DNA of 64,000 nt from Prauserella halophila (GCF_024171895.1 NZ_JAMTCQ010000011.1:1-64000), one strand, 5' to 3'. Shown: positions 28,531 through 37,485, counted from the stretch's first letter. Made by a program: numbers and translations. The notes: generated by a model from the sequence alone, not told the origin.

Positions 28531-29343
28531 TCAGGAATCCGGATAACGCTCCGTGTGCACGACCGCCTCGAGCGGAAGGCGGCTGCGCCATCCGTGCCGT
28601 TCCAGATCCGGGGTCCGTTCGAGGTGGGTCACCGGCCCCAGGCACAGCCACGCCACGGGGCGGACCCGATCGGGAATGTTCAGGAGTGCGCGCAGGACGG
28701 GCTCGCGGTAGAAGCTGACCCAGCCGACACCCAGGCCTTCGGCGGTCGCCGCGAGCCACAGGTTCTGGATCGCCAGGCACACCGAGTACAGCCCGGCATC
28801 GGCGATCGCGTGCCTGCCCAGCACGGCAGGGGAGCCGCGGTCCGGGTCGTAGGTGACGACCACCGACAGCGTCGACTCGAGGATGCCCTCGACCTTGATC
28901 TTCGAGAAGGTCGCGGCGTCCTCGCCGGAAAGCTCACGGGCGAACGTGTCGCGCTCGGTGGCGACGTGCTCGCGGAACGCCTCGCGGGTGCCGGGATCGC
29001 GCACGAGCACGAAATCCCACGGCTGGCTCAGCCCGACGCTGGGAGCGGCGTGGGCCGCGCCGAGAATCCGCTGCAGTACCGCGTCGTCGACCGGCTCACC
29101 GGTGAACTGCCCGCGGACGTCACGCCGGCGCCCGCAGAGAGCGTAGAACAGGTCGGCGATCTCGGCGGGCTCCGGACTGTTCCCCGCGGGCTCCGGATCG
29201 TTCCCGGCAGGCGCTGCACTGTTCCCGGCAGGCGCCGTGTCGTTCTCGGCGGGCGCAGCGTCGGTGCGGGCACCGTCGCTGCGGAGACCGTCCTCGGAGA
29301 TGTCGGCAGTGAGGTCGCCCCGGTGCCGCGGTGCGCTCACCAT
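28531..29343 (-). CDS. bluB: 5,6-Dimethylbenzimidazole synthase BluB
   Basis: BluB is an oxygen-dependent flavin-destroying enzyme of the nitroreductase fold: it converts FMNH2 to 5,6-dimethylbenzimidazole, the lower ligand of vitamin B12. The signature is strong: RRDVRGQFTGEPVDDAVL, AAPSVGLSQPWDFVLVRDP, SKIKVEGILEST and GLGVGWVSFYREP. The N-terminal 60 residues are an unusual Ala/Pro/Gly/Asn-rich repeat extension (PAGN-type units) not part of the fold. The ATG at 29343 lies in ATGGTGA overlapping the stop of the HATPase gene, with agga 7 bases upstream, so the two are coupled. No other cobalamin gene lies within several kb. Confidence 0.9.
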   Translation of the reverse strand: MVSAPRHRGDLTADISEDGLRSDGARTDAAPAENDTAPAGNSAAPAGNDPEPAGNSPEPAEIADLFYALCGRRRDVRGQFTGEPVDDAVLQRILGAAHAAPSVGLSQPWDFVLVRDPGTREAFREHVATERDTFARELSGEDAATFSKIKVEGILESTLSVVVTYDPDRGSPAVLGRHAIADAGLYSVCLAIQNLWLAATAEGLGVGWVSFYREPVLRALLNIPDRVRPVAWLCLGPVTHLERTPDLERHGWRSRLPLEAVVHTERYPDS

Positions 29344-29852
29344 TCACGGTTCCTGAGGCCGACGAGTACTCGGTCGGCGAGTGCCGGGTCGACCGTCTGC
29401 GGTTGCTCGGACGGCGGGTCGGACGCCTCCGGCGGCAGGTTGCGTCGCTCCCCGCGGTGCGGCAACCGGACCTGGGTGGCCGACATGCCGGGTGGCAGGG
29501 GCACCTCGCACCAGACGAGTTTGCCACGGCCCTGCACCGGTACGGCCCCGGTGCGGCGGCCGTCGATGGTGGGGGCGTCGTCGTGGGAGTGGGCGAGCTG
29601 GTCGTCCTCGACTTCGATGAGCAGGCAATCACCCTGCAGCCGGAGTCGTACGTTGACGAAGCCGGGGTTCTCGCCGTCGGCGTGGTCGAGCACGTTCTGC
29701 ACCAGCTCGCGTGCCGCTGTCGACGCGGTGTCGCGGAGCATCGGCAGCCGCCATTCGGTCAGCGAGAACTCGACGAACATGCCGGCGCAGTTGAGTGCGC
29801 TCGACATGGCCACGAGCCGGATGTCGTCGACCTGTGCGGTGTGGCTGCTCAC
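29337..29852 (-). CDS. Small HATPase-type (anti-sigma/RsbW-like) protein
   Basis: A 171-residue protein starting at the GTG at 29852, 4 bases after aaggacc; longer frames upstream are low-complexity arginine/proline. The N-box-like AARELVQNVLDHAD is present, but the expected D-x-G of the ATP site reads VEDDQLAHS, so ATP binding may be weak or lost. It resembles the serine-kinase anti-sigma ATPases abundant in actinobacteria. It overlaps bluB by 7 bases and faces the conservon ATPase gene. What it regulates cannot be read from the sequence. Confidence 0.7.
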   Translation of the reverse strand: MSSHTAQVDDIRLVAMSSALNCAGMFVEFSLTEWRLPMLRDTASTAARELVQNVLDHADGENPGFVNVRLRLQGDCLLIEVEDDQLAHSHDDAPTIDGRRTGAVPVQGRGKLVWCEVPLPPGMSATQVRLPHRGERRNLPPEASDPPSEQPQTVDPALADRVLVGLRNREW

Positions 29853-30383
29853 TCGTGGTCCTTCCGCGGCGCGTATCGGTCGGACCCGCCAGCCGCGTGG
29901 CGGGCCGGTGCTGTCGGTGGTGTCGCTCGGCGTCGTTGCTGCTCTCGGCGGTTGTCGGTGCTGTCCGTGTCGTCGGTGCTCTCCGGGCCGTGTCCGGGGC
30001 CGTGCCGTCCCCGGAGGTGCCGGGCGGTGGTGCGCCCGCGGCGCCCGAGACGTACTCCCCGGACGTCCTGCCCGAGACGCACCGCCCGGGCGGTGTCTCC
30101 GTGAGGATCGCACGTCCGCACGCCGGCCCGGCACTGATTCGGTCACTCTAGGTGTGATCTGTGCGGCAGTACATGGGCCACGGACGGTGATTCGGGTCCC
30201 ACGAACGGGTGTACGGTGCGCTCTTCACCGGAGGTGAGCGTAAGGCATTACCGCCCGCGACAAGGCGGGGACTGCTGGTAGACATCGGGGAGGGCGTCTG
30301 CTTGCATATTCCACCGTTGGTCGGGGGAGATGCGGCCGAATTCCGAGGCCCGTACGCGAGACTCAAGAAAGTGTGGACACCGA
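29853..30383. promoter_or_regulatory. Divergent region between HATPase/bluB and the conservon
   Basis: About 530 bases without a supported gene. The left part (29880-30020) is low-complexity gtcggtg/ctgctgtc-type sequence that gives arginine-rich frames on the minus strand. The right part must hold the conservon promoter. A plus-strand frame 30209-30439 is not protein-like. No clear operator seen. Confidence 0.45.
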
Positions 30384-31865
30384 ATGGCGAGGCGGGCGAG
30401 AGCGCGGGAAATCCTGGAGCGCTCGCGTGTATTACTTGACCGCTCCCGGGTGGCGGCGGCTCACCTGCTGGATCCACCGCGACAAGACGGGGACGGATCC
30501 GACGGGGCGGCGCTCGCCGCTCTGGCGCAGCCCCTGCCGGAGCGCGGCGGCGAACAGCAGCAGGCACTGGTCGACATGTGTGCGAACCTCGCGCTCCGCG
30601 ACCTGAACCTGGTCGACACCCTGCTGCAGGAACTCGAGAAGATGGAGATCGGCGAGGAGGACGAGCAGCGGCTGGGCCAGCTGTACCGGCTCGACCACCT
30701 CGCGGCGCGGCTGCGGCGCAATGCCGAGAACCTCCGGGTGCTCGCGGGCAAGGACGCCGGCGGCCCCGCGATCGATGCCTTGTCGCTGGTGGACGTCGTG
30801 CGCGGCGCGATGTCGTCGATCGACCAGTATTCCCGCGTCACCATCGGACGGGTCGCGTCGCTCGGTGTCGCCGGGTTCGCGGCGGAGGACATCAGCCGGC
30901 TGCTGGCCGAGTTGCTGGACAACGCGGCGAACCAGTCGCCGCCCAACGCTCCGGTGCGGGTCAGCGCACATCTGACCGACAGCGGCAGCGTGCTGCTGCG
31001 TATCGAGGACGACGGCATCGGGCTGCCACCGGAGCGCATGGACGAGCTCAACCGGCGGCTGTCCCCGTCCGAGACCGCCACCGACGAGGTCATCGACGAC
31101 GAGGCGATCCGCAGCATGGGCCTGACCGTGGTGCGGCGCCTCGCCGACCGGCACCGGCTGACCGTGTCGCTGGCGAACCGGCTGCCGGGTGGTACGACCG
31201 CGACGGTCCTGTTGCCGATGGCGCTGGTGACCGAGGTGCCGGACGCGATGTGGTCGGGCAACGAGACGGTCTTCTACTCGCAGGGTCCGGGTCTGGTCGA
31301 ACCGGCGGCCGAGTCGCCGGAGCGTTCGACGGGGGCCATCTCCGGTGAGCTGCCGCAGCGCGTACCCCAGCAGACCGCGTCGGCGGCGGCCCCGCCACCG
31401 GCGCCCGAGCTGTCCTCCGACACCGCACCGCCGGCGGCCGACACCGCACCGCCCGCGGTCGACACCGCGGCGCCGGTGGCCGACACCGCGGCGCCGGCGG
31501 CCGAGTCGCCGTCGCCGCGTCCCCGGCCGCGGCCGTCGTCGAACGCGACGGGCGGCACGACGGCCGGTGGGCTGCCCCGGCGGGTGTCCCAGAGCCTGAA
31601 GGACACCGCGGCCCCGGGGTCGGGTTCCGGCGAGAGCGCCGCTCCGGAGGCGACATCGGCTCCGGAGGACGTGCTCGAGGATCCGGTGTCGATGGAGGAG
31701 AGCCACGATCGGCTGCTCGCCGACCTGGACGCGTTCTCCGACGGCGAACAGCTCGCCGCGGACGGTTCCGAGGCCGGGCAGGACGCGGCGGACACCCAGG
31801 ACGCGGCGGACAACCCGAGGGCCAAGCACCGTCGGTTCGACGACGCCGGTGAGGAGTCCGAGTGA
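30384..31865 (+). CDS. cvnA: Conservon sensor-type ATPase (CvnA-like), without sensor domain
   Basis: About 493 residues. A dimerisation-like helix region (LYRLDHLAARLRRNAENLRV) precedes a HATPase_c domain with N box ELLDNAANQSPP, G1 DDGIGL and G2 SMGLTVVRRLADRH. The C-terminal 200 residues are a Pro/Ala-rich linker with DTAPPA repeats, ending in an acidic tail. Typical CvnA proteins carry an N-terminal membrane-anchored nitrate-sensor-type domain; none is present here, so the protein is probably soluble. Conservons pass information from the ATPase through the roadblock and DUF742 proteins to the GTPase. Start uncertain: ATG at 30384, or ATG at 30330 which follows gggggag too closely. Confidence 0.8.
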   Translation: MARRARAREILERSRVLLDRSRVAAAHLLDPPRQDGDGSDGAALAALAQPLPERGGEQQQALVDMCANLALRDLNLVDTLLQELEKMEIGEEDEQRLGQLYRLDHLAARLRRNAENLRVLAGKDAGGPAIDALSLVDVVRGAMSSIDQYSRVTIGRVASLGVAGFAAEDISRLLAELLDNAANQSPPNAPVRVSAHLTDSGSVLLRIEDDGIGLPPERMDELNRRLSPSETATDEVIDDEAIRSMGLTVVRRLADRHRLTVSLANRLPGGTTATVLLPMALVTEVPDAMWSGNETVFYSQGPGLVEPAAESPERSTGAISGELPQRVPQQTASAAAPPPAPELSSDTAPPAADTAPPAVDTAAPVADTAAPAAESPSPRPRPRPSSNATGGTTAGGLPRRVSQSLKDTAAPGSGSGESAAPEATSAPEDVLEDPVSMEESHDRLLADLDAFSDGEQLAADGSEAGQDAADTQDAADNPRAKHRRFDDAGEESE

Positions 31866-32299
31866 CCTCGCAGCCCACAGGCAAAGAGAACTTCGCATGG
31901 TTGATCAACGACTTCGTCCGCAAGGTCCACGGGGTTACGCACGCGTTGATCATGTCCTCCGACGGATTTCCGCTGACGTCGTCCGACGGGGTGTCGGTCG
32001 ACGAATCGGAGCAGCTCGCGGCGATCTCGAGCGGGATGCTCAGCCTCGCGCGCAACAGCGCGACGCTGTTCGACAAGGGCGGGTGTGAGCAGATCATCAT
32101 CCGGCTCACCCACGGCTACTTTCTGTTCATGGGTATCGGCAACGGCGCCGGACTCGCCGTGCTGACCGGATCCGACTGCGACATGAAGGTGGTGGCGTAC
32201 GAGATGACTCAGTTCGTCCGCAATGCCGGCCACGCCCTGACCCCGGAAATCCGTGCCGACATGCGACGCGTGCTGACCGCCCGCAGGGCGCAGGCGTGA
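31862..32299 (+). CDS. cvnB: Roadblock/LC7-domain protein (CvnB-like)
   Basis: A 145-residue protein of the roadblock/LC7 fold (NFAWLINDFVRKVHGVTHAL, SSDGFPLTSSDGV, and LTGSDCDMKVVAYEMTQFV). In conservons this subunit is thought to modulate the GTPase cycle at the membrane. The GTG at 31862 overlaps the cvnA stop (GTGA), so translation is coupled. Confidence 0.88.
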   Translation: MTSQPTGKENFAWLINDFVRKVHGVTHALIMSSDGFPLTSSDGVSVDESEQLAAISSGMLSLARNSATLFDKGGCEQIIIRLTHGYFLFMGIGNGAGLAVLTGSDCDMKVVAYEMTQFVRNAGHALTPEIRADMRRVLTARRAQA

Positions 32300-32327
32300 C
32301 GACCCCACTGGTGAGGAAGTGACCACC

Positions 32328-32705
32328 GTGTCCACAGAGAATGGGGCCGGTCAGCCGAACCGGATGCGCAGCAAGCGGATCCGTCCTTACGCGCTCACCG
32401 GCGGCCGCACCAAACCGCGTTACGACCTGCTCGTCGAAACGCTGATTTCGGTGCCGCGTTATGACCCGGGCCTGGCCGACTCCCTGATGCCGGAGTCGCG
32501 TCGGGTCTACGAGCGTGCGCGCACGCGTGTGTCGATCGCCGAGTTGTCGGTGTCGCTGGGACTGCCGCTGGGTGTGATCCGCGTGCTGGTCAGTGACCTG
32601 GCGGCCCAGGGAGCGATCTACATCCACCCCACGGCGTACGCGTACGCGCACGATCGGAACGTACTCGAGAGGATCCTCGATGGACTCAAGCGGCTACCGG
32701 TCTGA
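32328..32705 (+). CDS. cvnC: DUF742 protein (CvnC-like)
   Basis: A 125-residue DUF742 protein with the conserved IRPYALTGGRTKP start and a winged-helix-like middle (RVSIAELSVSLGLPLGVIRV). Third gene of the conservon, overlapping cvnD by 26 bases. The GTG at 32328 is preferred, since gagga lies 10 bases upstream; the GTG at 32319 is only one base from it. Molecular role in conservons is not settled; some members resemble DNA-binding folds. Confidence 0.87.
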   Translation: MSTENGAGQPNRMRSKRIRPYALTGGRTKPRYDLLVETLISVPRYDPGLADSLMPESRRVYERARTRVSIAELSVSLGLPLGVIRVLVSDLAAQGAIYIHPTAYAYAHDRNVLERILDGLKRLPV

Positions 32706-33321
32706 CGGCGCCCAGGCGGCGGCCGGCGGCGACCCGGATCAGCTTGCGGTCTCGGCGAAGATCGTGGTGGCAGGCGGTTTCGGCGTCGGCAAGACCACCT
32801 TCGTCGGGTCCGTCTCCGAAGTGCCGCCGATCAACAGCGAAGCCTGGATGACCGAGGCGGGCACGGGTATCGACGAGGCGCCCGACACGGAGCAGAAGTC
32901 GACCACGACCGTCGCGATGGACTTCGGCAAGATCACATTGCACAGTGATCTGCTGTTGTACCTGTTCGGCACGCCCGGCCAGGCGCGGTTCTGGTTCCTG
33001 TGGGACGACCTGTCCCGCGGCGCGCTCGGCGCCGTGGTGCTGGTCGACACCCGCCGGATCGACCAGTCCTTCGCGGCCATCAACTACTTCGAGAACGATT
33101 CGGATCTGCCGTTCATCGTCGCGGTCAACCGATTCGACGGCGAGATGTACCACGACCTCGACGATGTCAGGGACGCCCTGGCGCTCGACGAGTCGATTCC
33201 GTTGGTCACCGTCGACGCGAGAGAGCCGAGATCCACGGCCGAGACGTTGCGTGAGCTCGTGAGCTACACGCTGTCGCTGGCCGAACTGTCGGACACCGGG
33301 AGGACACGAACCCATGCGTAA
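32680..33321 (+). CDS. cvnD: Conservon GTPase (CvnD-like)
   Basis: A 213-residue small GTPase. G1 is GGFGVGKTTFVGSVSE, the switch II region is LYLFGTPGQARF (Thr-Pro in place of the usual Asp-x-x-Gly spacing), and the NKxD position reads NRFD, all typical of the actinobacterial MglA/CvnD-like ATP/GTP-binding family. The ATG at 32680 lies inside cvnC and the 3' end overlaps the next gene by 8 bases, so the whole conservon is a tightly coupled operon. Confidence 0.9.
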   Translation: MDSSGYRSDGAQAAAGGDPDQLAVSAKIVVAGGFGVGKTTFVGSVSEVPPINSEAWMTEAGTGIDEAPDTEQKSTTTVAMDFGKITLHSDLLLYLFGTPGQARFWFLWDDLSRGALGAVVLVDTRRIDQSFAAINYFENDSDLPFIVAVNRFDGEMYHDLDDVRDALALDESIPLVTVDAREPRSTAETLRELVSYTLSLAELSDTGRTRTHA

Positions 33322-34543
33322 GATTCTGGTCGTCGGCGCGGGACAGTCGGGGCTGCAGTTGGCGTTGTCGCTGCAACAACACGGCTACGACGTCACCGTC
33401 ATGTCGGCACGGACCGCGGACGAGATCCGCGGTGGCCGTGTGATGTCGACCCAGTGCATGTTCAACGACGCACTGCAGACCGAACGCGACGAGGGCCTCA
33501 ACCTGTGGGAGGCCGAGTGCGTGACCGTCGACGGTCTCGGCGTGTCGGTCGCGGGTGAGGACTCCAGCCGGGTTCTGAACTGGGCGGGCTGGCTCGACAA
33601 TTACGGGCAGTCGATCGACCAGCGCGTGAAGATGGCGGGCTGGCTGGAGCTGTTCGAACAGCGTGGCGGCAAGCTCGTCATCCACGGGGTGACGACGGCC
33701 GACCTCAACTCGCTGTCGACGATGTACGACCTGACGGTCGTCGCGGCCGGCAAGGGTGAGCTGGTGCAGCTGTTCGACCGGGACCACGAGCGGTCGGTCT
33801 GGACCAAGCCGCAGCGTGCGCTGTCGGTCGTGTACGCGCACGGTGTCGAGACCCGGCCGGAGCACCCGAACAACCGGGCCGTGCGGTTCAACCTCATCCC
33901 GGGTGTCGGCGAATTGTTCATGATCCCGGGGCTGACGCTGAGCGGGAACTGCGAGATCCTGTTCTTCGAGGGCATCCCCGGCGGACCGCTGGACTGCTTC
34001 AACGACCGCCCGTCGCCGCAGGAGCACCTCGACCGCACGCTGTCGCTGATGAAGCAGTTCCTGCCGTGGGAGTACGAGCGTGCCCGGAACGCCGAGCTGA
34101 CCGACGACCGCGCCACGCTGGCCGGCGGGTACACGCCGGTCATCCGCAAGCCGGTCGGCACCCTGCCCTCGGGCGGCAAGGTGCTCGGGATGGCCGACGT
34201 CGTCGTGGCCAACGACCCGATCACGGGTCAGGGATCGAACAACGCCGCCAAGTGTGCGGACTCGTACCTGCGCTCGATCATCGAACGGGGCGACCAGCCG
34301 TTCGACGACGCGTGGATGACCGACACGTTCGAGAAGTACTGGGAGTACGCCCAGCACGTAACCAACTGGACGAATGCACTGCTGACACCGCCGCCCCCGC
34401 ACGTCATGGACATTCTGGGTGCGGCGCAGGAGAACTCCACGGTGGCGAACCGGTTCGCCAACGGCTTCTCCGACCCGTCGGATTACCAGCACTGGTTCAT
34501 GGATCCGCAGAAGGCGGCCGACTACCTGGCCAGCGTGTCCTGA
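33314..34543 (+). CDS. Styrene monooxygenase-like FAD-dependent oxygenase
   Basis: A 409-residue flavoprotein with the N-terminal FAD motif ILVVGAGQSGLQLALSLQQH and the SMO-type segments VMSTQCMFNDALQTE and NDPITGQGSNNAAKCADSYL; length matches StyA (about 415). StyA enzymes epoxidise alkenes with FADH2 supplied by a separate reductase (StyB). No reductase gene is nearby, and the gene is fused into the conservon operon by an 8-base overlap. In many conservons this slot holds a cytochrome P450; here an SMO-like flavoenzyme takes it. The substrate and whether it is an output or ligand-modifying enzyme are unknown. Confidence 0.85.
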   Translation: MRKILVVGAGQSGLQLALSLQQHGYDVTVMSARTADEIRGGRVMSTQCMFNDALQTERDEGLNLWEAECVTVDGLGVSVAGEDSSRVLNWAGWLDNYGQSIDQRVKMAGWLELFEQRGGKLVIHGVTTADLNSLSTMYDLTVVAAGKGELVQLFDRDHERSVWTKPQRALSVVYAHGVETRPEHPNNRAVRFNLIPGVGELFMIPGLTLSGNCEILFFEGIPGGPLDCFNDRPSPQEHLDRTLSLMKQFLPWEYERARNAELTDDRATLAGGYTPVIRKPVGTLPSGGKVLGMADVVVANDPITGQGSNNAAKCADSYLRSIIERGDQPFDDAWMTDTFEKYWEYAQHVTNWTNALLTPPPPHVMDILGAAQENSTVANRFANGFSDPSDYQHWFMDPQKAADYLASVS

Positions 34544-34556
34544 CGGCACGGTTCCG

Positions 34557-34593
34557 CGGCGGGCCGGCACATCCTCGATGTGCCGGCCCGCCG
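34557..34593 (+). terminator. Strong hairpin after the conservon operon
   Basis: 16-bp perfect stem (34557-34572 with 34578-34593) and a 5-base loop, 14 bases after the SMO-like gene's stop; no T-run. Confidence 0.8.
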
Positions 34594-34728
34594 TCGTCGT
34601 GACGGACCCCCTACGGGGTCGGTGCGGGTGGTGCATAGTCCGTCGCTCCGGCGGGAACACGACGTGCGCGGAGGGCCGGTCGGGTTCCCCGCGGACGGCG
34701 CACCCGGTGCGGCCACGAGGAGAGATCG

Positions 34729-35328
34729 GTGACGGCGACAAGTGCGGGATCGGGTGGATGGTTCACGCGAGCGTGCCGGCGGATCCACCCCGGCAGAAAT
34801 CCACTGGCGCGGAGCGGCGATCGCTGGGACGGCCGGCTGCTCGTGATGATCGTGGTGCTCGCCGTCGCGACGGTGCCCGCGGCGGTCACGTGGGGCGGCG
34901 ACGTCCACGCGGGCAGGCTCGGTGAAGCGGCGCGGGATGCGGCCGCCACACATCGGGTGACGGCCGTGCTGACCGCGGACGCACCGACGTCGGCGACGAC
35001 CGGTCACCTACGGGGCGGCGTGCACGTCCCGGCGCGGTGGACGGCTCCGGACGGCGGTGAGCGCACCGGAACGGTATCGGCCTACCGCGGTGCCACCCGC
35101 GGTTCGGAGGTCACGATCTGGGTCGACCGCGCCGGGGCGGTGACCGCGGCACCGGCGACCCGGACCGGCGCCGTCGTCGACGGTGTGAGTGCGGGTCTCG
35201 CCCTGTGGCTCGGGGTGCTCACGGCGTGCGGACTCGGCTACGCGATGTTCCGGTTGCTGCTGGCGCGCTCGCGCCGTGCGCGGTGGGACCGCGAATGGGA
35301 ACGCGTGGCACCGGACTGGGTCCGGTAG
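34729..35328 (+). CDS. Rv1733c-like two-helix membrane protein
   Basis: A 199-residue protein resembling mycobacterial Rv1733c family proteins: a cytoplasmic N-terminus, membrane segment LLVMIVVLAVATVPAAVTW, an extracytoplasmic domain of about 100 residues (HRVTAVLTADAP, VPARWTAPDGGERTG), a second helix AGLALWLGVLTACGLGYAM and a short basic tail. Function of the family is unknown. GTG at 34729 with gaggag 8 bases upstream. Clear topology and good codon bias support a real gene. Confidence 0.78.
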   Translation: MTATSAGSGGWFTRACRRIHPGRNPLARSGDRWDGRLLVMIVVLAVATVPAAVTWGGDVHAGRLGEAARDAAATHRVTAVLTADAPTSATTGHLRGGVHVPARWTAPDGGERTGTVSAYRGATRGSEVTIWVDRAGAVTAAPATRTGAVVDGVSAGLALWLGVLTACGLGYAMFRLLLARSRRARWDREWERVAPDWVR

Positions 35329-35459
35329 TGACGCTATGATCGCGGCCGACGCTCCCGCCCGGCCTGCGGCACCACTGTCGCCGGGCACGCCTCACCGGCG
35401 GTCGCGTCGTCGCCTCCGGCCGCGGCGCGGCCGGCCGGACCCGCGGGGTAGGTGAGCAC

Positions 35460-36449
35460 ATGGCGTTGTCGCGCCCGGCGTCCCGCCTGCTCGCGGCGGT
35501 GGCCGTGTTCCTGATCGCCGTGCTGGCGGCGACGCTGCTGCTGCTTCGCGGCGGCGACGGTGACGGTGGTGGCGGCGACGGTGGTGGCGGCGACGGAACC
35601 CGGTCGGCCCCTCCGGACGACGGCGGCGGCCCGCCGCGGCGCCCGGTCGTGGTCGTGAAGATCGACAACGTCGAGGAGTCGCGCCCGCAGACCGGCCTGT
35701 CGGCGGCGGACGTGGTGTACGTCGAACCGGTCGAAGGAGGGCTGACGCGGCTCGCGGCGGTGTATGCCAGCAGGCTGCCCGAGGTGGCCGGGCCGGTGCG
35801 CAGTGCCAGGGAGACCGATGTCGCACTCGTCGCGCAGTACGGCCGGCCGGTGTTGGTGTATTCGGGTGGCGCGCCGGAGATCGAACCGCTGCTGCGGCGC
35901 GCGCCGATCACCCTCGTGACGGACAAGACACGGCCCGGTGCGTACTTCCGCGGGGGCGACCGGCCCATCCCGCACAACCTGTACGTGCGCCCGCACCGGC
36001 TGCCGGGGCAGAACCGGGAGCGAGGACCGGAGCAGGTGACCGAGCCGGGCGCGGCGCCCGCGGGCGGCACGCCGACCGGCGCCCGGGAGGTGCACTTCCG
36101 TGCGGCGCGCTACCGGTTCACGTGGTCGGCCGAGGACGACCGGTGGCGGGTGTCGTTCAACGGTGCGCCGTTGCGGACCCGCGAGGCCGGCCGCGTCACC
36201 GCGGGAACGGTGGTCGTGCAGCGCGTGGCCGTGAGCGAGGGCAGGAAGGTGCGTGACGCCGGTGGGCAGCTCTCGCCGGTGGCCGGCACGGTCGGCCGCG
36301 GCGAGGCGACGATTCTGCGTGACGGCAGGTCCTTCGACGGCACCTGGGAGCGCCCGTCACGGGGCGAGGCGACGACGTATCGCACCGCGGGCGGCGAGCG
36401 GATACCGGTCGCCGCCGGTCCGGTGTGGGTACTGCTCACCCCGCGCTGA
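35460..36449 (+). CDS. DUF3048 (YerB-like) membrane-anchored protein
   Basis: A 329-residue protein with an N-terminal membrane anchor (LLAAVAVFLIAVLAATLLLL), a Gly/Asp-rich spacer (GGDGDGGGG), then the DUF3048 domain: VVVKIDNVEESRPQTGLSAA, VYVEPVEGGLTRLAAVYAS, GPVRSARETDVALVAQYG and HNLYVRPHRL. The C-terminal DUF3048 part (VHFRAARYRFTWSAEDDRW onward) is complete. Anchored outside the membrane; molecular function unknown. It lies about 130 bases after the Rv1733c-like gene. Confidence 0.85.
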   Translation: MALSRPASRLLAAVAVFLIAVLAATLLLLRGGDGDGGGGDGGGGDGTRSAPPDDGGGPPRRPVVVVKIDNVEESRPQTGLSAADVVYVEPVEGGLTRLAAVYASRLPEVAGPVRSARETDVALVAQYGRPVLVYSGGAPEIEPLLRRAPITLVTDKTRPGAYFRGGDRPIPHNLYVRPHRLPGQNRERGPEQVTEPGAAPAGGTPTGAREVHFRAARYRFTWSAEDDRWRVSFNGAPLRTREAGRVTAGTVVVQRVAVSEGRKVRDAGGQLSPVAGTVGRGEATILRDGRSFDGTWERPSRGEATTYRTAGGERIPVAAGPVWVLLTPR

Positions 36450-36576
36450 GGTGACTCCGTTGTGGCGCAGGGTTGTGGCGACGGGTTACGGCGAAAGGGT
36501 TGTGGCGAAGGGGGTGTGGTGAAGGGCGGTGGCGAAGGGGGTGTGGCGACAAGGGCGGTGCCGCCGTGCCCGCCGG
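36450..36576. repeat. Imperfect gtggcga-type repeats between convergent genes
   Basis: Degenerate repetition of gttgtggcga/agggggtgtgg units over about 110 bases between the DUF3048 and universal stress protein stops. No clean hairpin. Confidence 0.6.
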
Positions 36577-37485
36577 TCAGGACTCGGGACGGGCGACGAG
36601 TACGGGACATCCGGCGTTGTGGATCAGTGCATGACTGGTCGATCCGAGCAGCAGGCCGCGGAATCCGCCGCGGCCCCGGCTGCCCACGACGACCAGCTGG
36701 GCCCGCTGGCTCCACTCGAGCAGCTCGTGCCGGGGCCGGTCCTTGACCAGTACCCGTTCCACCGGCACGTCGGGGTAGCGTTCGCGCCAGCCGGCGAGGC
36801 GTTCGGCGAGCCGCCGTTCCTCGGTGTCGCGCAGCGGTTCCCAGTCGACGTGCGTCTCGCGGAACGCCGAGGTGTCCGAATCGCTCCAGGTGTGCACCGC
36901 GACGAGTGCGACGCCGCGGAACGAGGCCTCGTCGAAGGCGCAGCCCAGTGCGCGTTCGCTGAGCGGGCTGCCGTCGACGCCGACCACGACGGGCCTGCGG
37001 TCGGGTTCGCCGGTGTCGCCGACGTCGCCCCGTACGGACACCACGGGGCTGTGGGCGTGGCCGACGAGCGCGATGGTCGTCGAGCCGACGATGAGGCCGG
37101 TGATGCTGCGGTGCGCCGACGTGCCGAGGACCAGCAGTCGCGCGGACGCGGAGGCGTGGACGAGGGCCGGGATCGGCTGTTCCGGATCGAGCACGGTGTC
37201 CACCTCGAGCCGGGGCAACCCGGCCGCGGCGACGGTGTCGATCGCCGACTGCCGCGCCGCGTGCAGGAACTCCCATCGCTGCCTGCGCAGCTCGGCCTTG
37301 AACGACTCGGGCGGCAGCATCGACTCGCCGGTGTAGCGCTCGGGGTACCCGGACGCGTGCAGGATCTGCAGCGGTGCGCGCCGGATCGCCGCTGCCCGCG
37401 CCGCCCACTGCACGCCCCGTAGTGCGGTATCGGAACCGTCGGTTCCGACGACGACGGGTCCCTGGCTTCGGCCGGCCTCGGTCAT
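36577..37485 (-). CDS. Tandem universal stress protein
   Basis: A 302-residue protein of two UspA domains. Domain 1 (1-145) opens PVVVGTDGSDTALRGVQWA and ends GTSAHRSITGLIVGST; domain 2 (165-300) opens PVVVGVDGSPLSERALGCA and ends with the ATP-binding G-2x-G-9x-G motif GSRGRGGFRGLLLGSTS. Two-domain Usp proteins in actinobacteria are commonly induced by hypoxia or stasis and bind ATP. No dormancy-type regulator lies nearby. Confidence 0.9.
   Translation of the reverse strand: MTEAGRSQGPVVVGTDGSDTALRGVQWAARAAAIRRAPLQILHASGYPERYTGESMLPPESFKAELRRQRWEFLHAARQSAIDTVAAAGLPRLEVDTVLDPEQPIPALVHASASARLLVLGTSAHRSITGLIVGSTTIALVGHAHSPVVSVRGDVGDTGEPDRRPVVVGVDGSPLSERALGCAFDEASFRGVALVAVHTWSDSDTSAFRETHVDWEPLRDTEERRLAERLAGWRERYPDVPVERVLVKDRPRHELLEWSQRAQLVVVGSRGRGGFRGLLLGSTSHALIHNAGCPVLVARPES

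Noticed and set aside
30209-30439. 76-codon frame upstream of the conservon
   Set aside because: Product not protein-like and overlaps the chosen cvnA start; no homology recognised.
35338-35455. 38-codon frame (MIAADAPARPAAPL start) between Rv1733c-like and DUF3048 genes
   Set aside because: Arginine/proline-rich, no ribosome binding site, no recognisable domain.
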